Program-made: the position numbers and the translations under genes
NCBI RefSeq assembly: GCF_018998565.1
Contig: NZ_JAHNZO010000005.1
Location: 238,296 to 302,295 of the forward strand
Length of the DNA: 64,000 bases
Reading direction: 5' to 3'
Origin: Paenibacillus oleatilyticus
GTDB lineage: Bacteria > Bacillota > Bacilli > Paenibacillales > NBRC-103111
The notes under the pieces: generated by a model
Seen by the model: the letters and a program-made list of their open reading frames with translations, nothing else
What the model was told of the DNA's origin: nothing
The model's database searches: none
In this document: positions 59,052 through 64,000 of the stretch, piece after piece
How the letters are laid out: each line of letters begins with the position of its first letter
Position numbering within the stretch: the stretch's first letter is position 1

Positions 59052-59204
59052 GCTGGGGTAAAGCGGTTTCGGGTCTCATGCTATCGGGCAAGCCGATAGT
59101 CAGTAGTAGGAGATCGGTGGTATGATATATATGAAAGATTCGATTTAGTAACACAGTGTTTCGAACGATACTCGGCGCTCCGAAACAATAGCAAAACGGC
59201 ATGT

Positions 59205-59233
59205 TTGTCTAGATACAAAGGAACGGCTATAAT
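59205..59233 (+). promoter_or_regulatory. SigA promoter of the thiL-tsaD operon
   Basis: TTGTCT (59205-59210) and TATAAT (59228-59233) are 17 bp apart, 32 bp before the thiL GTG. No TPP riboswitch motifs are visible upstream. Confidence 0.75.
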
Positions 59234-59265
59234 AATTGTCAATACGAGAGCGGAGGCGGATAGAT

Positions 59266-60303
59266 GTGAGCTCGGTCGACGAATTTACGCTGATCGACCT
59301 GCTGAACGGCGGGAAGCAAACGATCGCTTTTCAACGGGCCGGCGGCGTGGAGACAGGGATCGGCGACGATGCGGCCGTCGTTCGCGCCTCTTCGGATAGC
59401 CGGTGGATTCTCACTTGCGATACGATGACGGAAGACATTCATTTCAAGCGGGTGACGATGCGCGATGTGGACATCGGGTATAAAGCGATGGCTTCCGCCG
59501 TCAGCGATATCGCTGCGATGGGAGGAACTCCGCGGTATGCCCTCGTGGCGCTCAGCATGCCGAAGTCGACGCCGGTGGAGCGTGTGCGCGCAATGTACGA
59601 CGGGTTGTACGAATGCGCGAACCGTTACCGGGTCGTTGTTGCAGGCGGAGACACAACCTCGTGTATCGGGGGCGTGACACTGACCGTAACGGTGATCGGA
59701 GAGACGGAACCGGACAAAGCGCTGCTCCGCTCGGCAGCCAGACTGGGAGATGTCGTATTTATTACCGGTATTACCGGCGATTCGGCGGCCGGACTGGAAT
59801 GGCTTCTGGGGAAAAACAAGCCGTCGGAGGAATGGGACGACGATCCGGAGCTGAAGCGGTATCCCGGACTGATTCGGGCGCACTGCCGTCCGGAGCCCCA
59901 GATCGAAGCCGGCGAGCTGCTGCGGCGGTCCGGCTTCTGCCATGCGCTCAACGACGTCAGCGACGGGATCGCCAGCGAAGCGTGGGAAATTGCCGCGGCG
60001 TCGAACATCGGGATCGATCTGATCGAAGACCGGATTCCCGTGTCGGGCGAGCTGCTGGAATATGCTTCGAAGCAAGGGAAGGACCCGCTCGATTACATGC
60101 TGTACGGCGGCGAAGATTACCAATTAATCGGAACAGCGCCCGCCGAACACGCCGTCGAGCTGCAGATGCAGTTTAAGGAAGCGGGGCTGCCGCTCTATCT
60201 GATCGGATATGTCCATGGGGAGCATTCCGGCGTACGGCTTGTGCGAAGCGACGGCAGTGCGGTATCGCTCGCCAAGCGCGGCTATAATCATTTTACCGGA
60301 TGA
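59266..60303 (+). CDS. thiL: Thiamine-monophosphate kinase
   Basis: A 345-residue enzyme making thiamine diphosphate from thiamine phosphate. Family motifs: FTLIDLLN, GIGDDAAVVRA, LTCDTMTEDIHFKRVTM, DIAAMGGTPRYALVALSMP, VAGGDTTS, NDVSDGIASEAWEIA and LYGGEDYQLIG. The GTG at 59266 has CGGAGGCGG about eight bases upstream; longer ATG-started versions place the site within the gene. First gene of the operon with the t6A genes, the same order as in B. subtilis. Confidence 0.95.
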   Translation: MSSVDEFTLIDLLNGGKQTIAFQRAGGVETGIGDDAAVVRASSDSRWILTCDTMTEDIHFKRVTMRDVDIGYKAMASAVSDIAAMGGTPRYALVALSMPKSTPVERVRAMYDGLYECANRYRVVVAGGDTTSCIGGVTLTVTVIGETEPDKALLRSAARLGDVVFITGITGDSAAGLEWLLGKNKPSEEWDDDPELKRYPGLIRAHCRPEPQIEAGELLRRSGFCHALNDVSDGIASEAWEIAAASNIGIDLIEDRIPVSGELLEYASKQGKDPLDYMLYGGEDYQLIGTAPAEHAVELQMQFKEAGLPLYLIGYVHGEHSGVRLVRSDGSAVSLAKRGYNHFTG

Positions 60304-60318
60304 AGGGACGATCCTGAC

Positions 60319-60795
60319 ATGGCCATATATGCATTTCAAGCCCGTCATGTCGCCGATACTTCCGTATTGGCGGAACGCTTGGCCTCGTTGTTTATCCCGG
60401 GAACCGTCATTACGCTCGACGGCGACCTGGGGGCGGGCAAGACGACATTCTCGCAAGCGGTAGCCAAGGCGATAGGCGTCAAGGACATCGTGAACAGTCC
60501 TACGTTTACGATCATCAAAGAATACGAGGGTTCCGAGTTCCCTTTCTACCATATGGACGTGTACCGGTTGTCTTTGGAAGAGGCGGATGATTTGGGGCTG
60601 GACGAATATTTTGACGGAAACGGCATTACGCTTGTCGAATGGGCTTCGCTGATCGAAGAGATTTTGCCTCCGCAGCGGTTGGAGATTCGGATTGAGACCG
60701 ACGGAGAAAACGGGCGAAGCTTCACGCTCAAGCCGTTAGGCGACCCTTATGAAGCATGGTGCGCGAAGCTACAACAGAACGGATGGTTAACATGA
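60319..60795 (+). CDS. tsaE: tRNA t6A biosynthesis ATPase TsaE
   Basis: A 158-residue P-loop ATPase that drives turnover of the t6A-forming complex. Walker A is GDLGAGKTTF, followed by VNSPTFTIIKEYEG, FYHMDVYRL and LVEWASLIEEILPPQRLEI, all conserved. Its stop overlaps the tsaB start as ATGA. Confidence 0.96.
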   Translation: MAIYAFQARHVADTSVLAERLASLFIPGTVITLDGDLGAGKTTFSQAVAKAIGVKDIVNSPTFTIIKEYEGSEFPFYHMDVYRLSLEEADDLGLDEYFDGNGITLVEWASLIEEILPPQRLEIRIETDGENGRSFTLKPLGDPYEAWCAKLQQNGWLT

Positions 60796-61655
60796 TTCAG
60801 AATACGGCATCAGATTCGACTTTATATGGCGACGGCAAGCTTATGCTGTCCGTCGATACGTCAACCGTGTCGATGACGACCGCGTTGACCCGGGGACGGG
60901 AAATCCTGGGAGAAATTACTTCAAAAGCGGAGCGAAACCATTCGCTTTATCTCGTGCCGACCTTGCAGCGGCTTATGGCGGAGTGCGGCGTCCGGCCGGA
61001 CGAGCTGTCGGCGTTTGCCGTCGGCGTCGGGCCCGGTTCCTATACCGGCGTGCGCATTGGTGTGACGGTCGCCAAAACCTTTGCCTGGACGCGGAAGCTG
61101 GCTTTGCTCGGCGTCTCTACGCTCGAAGCGTTGGCGCTCGGCGGAGCCGGTTCCGCCTCGGATTTCGGCGCGCTTCAAGACGGGGAAACCGTGCGGGGCG
61201 GAGCGCTTCAGGCGATGGATTCGCTGCTTGACGCGGCGCGCGCGACGGGGGAAACGACATGGGTCGTCCCGCTGATCGACGCCCGCAGGGGTCAAGCGTT
61301 TACGGCGCTGTACGCCGTTTCGCCCGAGGGCTGGAAGTGTCAGGTGCCGGACGGTATTCGTCTGACCGCCTCTTGGACGGACGAGCTCCTTTCCTTGGGT
61401 GCATCGGCGGCAACCGGACCCGGCCGTGTCGTTTTTACGGGTGAGCTGGAGCTGCATCAAGAAGCGATTCGTTCGTTTGCTTCCCGGTGGGGCGGACCTG
61501 TAACGGAAGCTCCGCACGAGCTGCGCGCCCGCCATGTCGCCGAGCTTGGCCTGATGCGGTGGAAGCGGGGGGAGACCGAGGATGTTCACGGGTTGGTTCC
61601 GAACTATACGCAATTGGCGGAAGCGGAAGCCAAACTTCTCGCCAAGAAATCTTAG
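60792..61655 (+). CDS. tsaB: tRNA t6A biosynthesis protein TsaB
   Basis: A 287-residue ASKHA-fold protein that pairs with TsaD. It shows LMLSVDTSTVSMTTAL, NHSLYLVPTLQRL, AVGVGPGSYTGVRIGVTVAK and VPLIDARRGQAFTALYAV. It is longer than usual (about 230) because of a Gly/Ala-rich insert at about residues 115-155 between LEALALGG and VVPLIDARR. Start at 60792 is set by the ATGA overlap with tsaE. Confidence 0.94.
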   Translation: MIQNTASDSTLYGDGKLMLSVDTSTVSMTTALTRGREILGEITSKAERNHSLYLVPTLQRLMAECGVRPDELSAFAVGVGPGSYTGVRIGVTVAKTFAWTRKLALLGVSTLEALALGGAGSASDFGALQDGETVRGGALQAMDSLLDAARATGETTWVVPLIDARRGQAFTALYAVSPEGWKCQVPDGIRLTASWTDELLSLGASAATGPGRVVFTGELELHQEAIRSFASRWGGPVTEAPHELRARHVAELGLMRWKRGETEDVHGLVPNYTQLAEAEAKLLAKKS

Positions 61656-61671
61656 GGGAGGCCTGTCCGAT

Positions 61672-62175
61672 ATGGAACCTAAACGCGAAGCGCAACCTGT
61701 CTTTGACGGAGCTATGCTTTTTCGCCCTATGCACACGGACGACATCCCCGTGATCTGCGAGATCGAACAGGAATCGTTTGCCACGCCTTGGACGGCCGGG
61801 GCGTTTTACAATGAGCTGACGAGCAATAATTTCGCCAAATATCTCGTTTTGGAGTACGAAGGCGAAATTGCGGGTTTTGGCGGCATGTGGCTGATTATGG
61901 AGGAGGCGCACGTCACCAATATAGCGATTCGTGAAAAATATCGCGGGCGCAAGCTCGGAGAGCGGCTGCTTGTGGAAATGCAGCAAACGGCCGTTTTTTA
62001 CGGGGCGCTGCGCATGACACTGGAGGTGCGCCCGTCCAATCTGATTGCCCAGCGCTTGTATGAGAAGCTGGGATTTCGTTCCGTCGGTATTCGACGGGGC
62101 TATTATACCGACAATAAAGAAGATGCGATTATTATGTGGGCGGACCTGCCCAAATCGGAACGGCTCTCCAAATAA
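61672..62175 (+). CDS. rimI: Ribosomal-protein N-acetyltransferase RimI-like
   Basis: A 167-residue GNAT. Family motifs: FRPMHTDDIPVICEIEQESF, PWTAGAFYNELTSNNFAKYL, HVTNIAIREKYRGRKLGERLL (acetyl-CoA site) and LEVRPSNLIAQRLYEKLGF with VGIRRGYYTDNKEDAIIMW. It starts at 61672 after GGGGAGG. Its place between tsaB and tsaD is as in B. subtilis. Confidence 0.94.
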   Translation: MEPKREAQPVFDGAMLFRPMHTDDIPVICEIEQESFATPWTAGAFYNELTSNNFAKYLVLEYEGEIAGFGGMWLIMEEAHVTNIAIREKYRGRKLGERLLVEMQQTAVFYGALRMTLEVRPSNLIAQRLYEKLGFRSVGIRRGYYTDNKEDAIIMWADLPKSERLSK

Positions 62176-62228
62176 ATGAAAACGGCTGCCAGCGAGCGGT
62201 TCGAGAACAGACGAGAGGTTTATTGACG

Positions 62229-63296
62229 ATGAATGAACAATCGAACGAAGCAGTGTCCGTTCGCCCGGATCGGGACGGCGGACCCGTTTATATATTGGCT
62301 GTGGAAACAAGCTGCGACGAGACGTCCGTGGCGATTGTCCGGGACGGCAAAGACATCTTGGCGAACGTCGTGTCCAGCCAGATCGAGACGCATCAACGAT
62401 TCGGCGGCGTCGTGCCCGAGGTCGCTTCGCGCAAGCATGTGGAATCCATCACATGGATTATTGAAGAAGCGCTGGACAAGGCGAACGTGAAGCCGACCGA
62501 GCTGGCCGCTGTCGCCGTGACGCAAGGGCCTGGCTTAGTCGGCTCCTTGCTGGTGGGGATGGTGGCGGCGAAGGCGCTGGCCTGCGCGCTGGAGCTGCCG
62601 CTGATCGGTGTGCATCATATCGCCGGGCATATTTATGCGAACCAGCTCGTGAATGAGCTGGAATACCCGTTTGTAGCGCTGGTCGTCTCCGGAGGCCACA
62701 CCGAGCTTGTCTTTGTGGAAGCGGAGGGGCGCTTCCGCATCATCGGGCAGACCCGGGACGACGCGGTGGGCGAAGCCTACGACAAAGTCGCGCGGGCGCT
62801 GAAGCTGCCGTATCCCGGCGGCCCGCACATTGACCGGCTGGCGCACGAGGCCCGGGAAGCGGTCACGCTTCCCCGCGCCTGGCTGGAGCCGGATTCGTAC
62901 GACTTCAGCTTCAGCGGGCTGAAGTCGGCCGTGCTGGCGGCCCTGAATCAGGCCGCCATGAAAGGACAGCCGCTGGCCCCGGAGGCCGTGGCGAAAGGCT
63001 TCCAGGACTCGGTCATCGACGTCCTGGTGGAGAAGGCTCTGCGCGCCGTGCGCGCTTACGGCGCGAAGCAGCTTATCCTTGCCGGCGGGGTCGCCGCCAA
63101 CAAGGGCCTGCGCGCGGCGCTCGAGGCTCGCTGCGCGGAAGCGGGCATACCGCTGCTGGCGCCGCCGCTCAGCCTGTGCACGGACAACGCGGCGATGATT
63201 GCCGCCGCGGCTTTTTTGAAATACCGCCGCGGGCAATTCGCGCCGTTCGATATGAAAGCCGAGCCGCTGCTGAAGCTCGAAGCGTGGTCGGTTTGA
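62229..63296 (+). CDS. tsaD: tRNA N6-threonylcarbamoyladenosine transferase TsaD
   Basis: A 355-residue metal-dependent transferase that adds threonylcarbamoyl to A37 of ANN-decoding tRNAs with TsaB and TsaE. It shows ILAVETSCDETSVAIV, the metal-binding HHIAGHIYAN, YPFVALVVSGGHTELV, DDAVGEAYDKVARAL, YPGGPHIDRLA, FSFSGLKSAV and LAGGVAANKGLR. GAGAGG lies ten bases before the ATG; a TTG at 62223 is possible. Last gene before the rRNA operon. Confidence 0.96.
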   Translation: MNEQSNEAVSVRPDRDGGPVYILAVETSCDETSVAIVRDGKDILANVVSSQIETHQRFGGVVPEVASRKHVESITWIIEEALDKANVKPTELAAVAVTQGPGLVGSLLVGMVAAKALACALELPLIGVHHIAGHIYANQLVNELEYPFVALVVSGGHTELVFVEAEGRFRIIGQTRDDAVGEAYDKVARALKLPYPGGPHIDRLAHEAREAVTLPRAWLEPDSYDFSFSGLKSAVLAALNQAAMKGQPLAPEAVAKGFQDSVIDVLVEKALRAVRAYGAKQLILAGGVAANKGLRAALEARCAEAGIPLLAPPLSLCTDNAAMIAAAAFLKYRRGQFAPFDMKAEPLLKLEAWSV

Positions 63297-63309
63297 CGCC
63301 AGTTCTTTG

Positions 63310-63350
63310 CAAAGCCGCTGCCGCCGTTGACCCGGATGGCCGCGGCTTTG
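63310..63350 (+). terminator. Hairpin after tsaD, possible terminator
   Basis: CAAAGCCGC and GCGGCTTTG form a 9-bp stem; the downstream T-run is short (TTCTGG), so it may be a weak terminator. Confidence 0.5.
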
Positions 63351-63406
63351 TTCTGGCTTAAAGTCATATTCATCCTAGCGGAAAAAAATTCAATATAAAA
63401 AAGGGT

Positions 63407-63434
63407 TGCTTTCCGTTTGTAGATTTGATATATT
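63407..63434 (+). promoter_or_regulatory. rRNA operon promoter P1
   Basis: TTGCTT near 63407 and TATATT (63429-63434) are spaced about 16-17 bp, with AT-rich sequence upstream. It lies about 240 bp before the 16S gene. Confidence 0.7.
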
Positions 63435-63500
63435 ACTCCTTGTCGCTTCTGCGGCAGGCTTTAAGAACTTGAGACTTTCGAATCTTGAAAAAAATAAAGC

Positions 63501-63529
63501 TTGCAATGATAGAGTGGATGTGATATATT
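63501..63529 (+). promoter_or_regulatory. rRNA operon promoter P2
   Basis: TTGCAA (63501-63506) and TATATT (63524-63529) are 17 bp apart. Downstream a boxA-like CCCTTTGAAAACTGAACA lies at about 63588-63605, as in Bacillales rRNA leaders. Confidence 0.8.
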
Positions 63530-63673
63530 AAAGAGGTCGCTTTCGAGAGGTTGAATTAACCGATCGGAATGCTAGGAAATGAATTGCCCTTTGAAAACTG
63601 AACATCGAGTGAGTGTCATAAAGAGAATGCAAATTCTCGTCAGTAGTACTTTTGAGCTTTAATCAGCTTTTCT

Positions 63674-64000
63674 TTAATGGAGAGTTTGATCCTGGCTCAG
63701 GACGAACGCTGGCGGCGTGCCTAATACATGCAAGTCGAGCGGACCCTTCGGGGTTAGCGGCGGACGGGTGAGTAACACGTAGGCAACCTGCCTGTAAGAC
63801 TGGGATAACTACCGGAAACGGTAGCTAAGACCGGATAAGTGATTCTCTCGCATGAGGGAATCAAGAAACACGGGGCAACCTGTGGCTTACAGATGGGCCT
63901 GCGGCGCATTAGCTAGTTGGTGGGGTAACGGCTCACCAAGGCGACGATGCGTAGCCGACCTGAGAGGGTGATCGGCCACACTGGGACTGAGACACGGCCC
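63674..64000 (+). rRNA. 16S ribosomal RNA, 5' part
   Basis: The conserved start AGAGTTTGATCCTGGCTCAG is at 63681-63700, placing the mature 5' end near 63674. The first ~325 bases run through helices to CACTGGGACTGAGACACGGC and stop at the window edge. The V1-V2 part (for example GTAGGCAACCTGCCTGTAAG) is typical of Paenibacillus-like 16S genes. Two promoters lie upstream. Confidence 0.98.

Noticed and set aside
58970..59265. TPP riboswitch before thiL
   Set aside because: The conserved thi-box segments are not present; a plain SigA promoter lies just before the gene.
63351..63673. tRNA genes or a CRISPR array near the rRNA operon
   Set aside because: No cloverleaf or regularly spaced repeats are visible; the stretch holds rRNA promoters and a boxA-like leader only. 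No CRISPR array was seen anywhere in the window.

Overview
The window comes from an endospore-forming Firmicute of the Paenibacillus type. The evidence is a moderately high GC content, AGGAGG-type ribosome binding sites with frequent GTG and TTG starts, a gerA-type germinant receptor operon, an SspH spore protein, a sporulenol-synthase-like cyclase, the Bacillales order thiL-tsaE-tsaB-rimI-tsaD, and a 16S rRNA 5' end whose variable region looks like Paenibacillus. The species cannot be named from the sequence alone.

Layout. 1-11300 is carbohydrate uptake: a partial YesN-like response regulator, an LplB/YtcP/LipO-like ABC importer, a second importer coupled to a glycogen-debranching-like glycosidase, and a divergent LacI regulator with palindromic operators. 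Neither importer has its own ATPase, so a shared MsmX-type ATPase elsewhere is likely. 11300-19900 holds an ABC exporter pair and a surface-glycan-like group (methyltransferase, GT61 glycosyltransferase, hexapeptide acetyltransferase, O-antigen-ligase-like protein with a TPR-like tail). 19900-32650 is mixed: AmpS aminopeptidase, thymidine kinase, an orphan M91-like metallopeptidase with a leader like that of eCIS (DUF4157) proteins, a GNAT, a three-PAS sporulation-type kinase, an SgrR-like regulator and several proteins of unknown function. 32700-46400 holds a hybrid kinase with two complete kinase modules, a decapitated stalk-domain pseudogene, a two-component system, the terpene cyclase, and a LytM peptidase/bactofilin pair. 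44900-49400 is a four-gene gerA operon including a small two-helix D-type subunit.

49600-59000 contains a bacterial NHEJ set split into three separate minus-strand genes (LigD-type Prim-Pol, ATP-dependent ligase, Ku). They are interleaved with plus-strand genes: cls, a two-component system, a YfmM-like ABC-F ATPase, and a small gene plus sspH behind a good SigG-type promoter. 59200-63300 is the thiL-t6A cluster, and 63400-64000 is the promoter region and start of an rRNA operon.

The most notable items are: (i) the ABC-F gene's roughly 300-nt leader, with a 13-codon upstream ORF, a long stem covering that ORF and an intrinsic terminator, which reads as ribosome-controlled attenuation; (ii) the orphan eCIS-effector-like M91 protein; (iii) two unrelated non-coding elements built from nested inverted repeats (42791-42999 and 54309-54590); and (iv) the dispersed NHEJ genes with SigG-like promoter boxes. 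All assignments are from reading the sequence; no database search was run.
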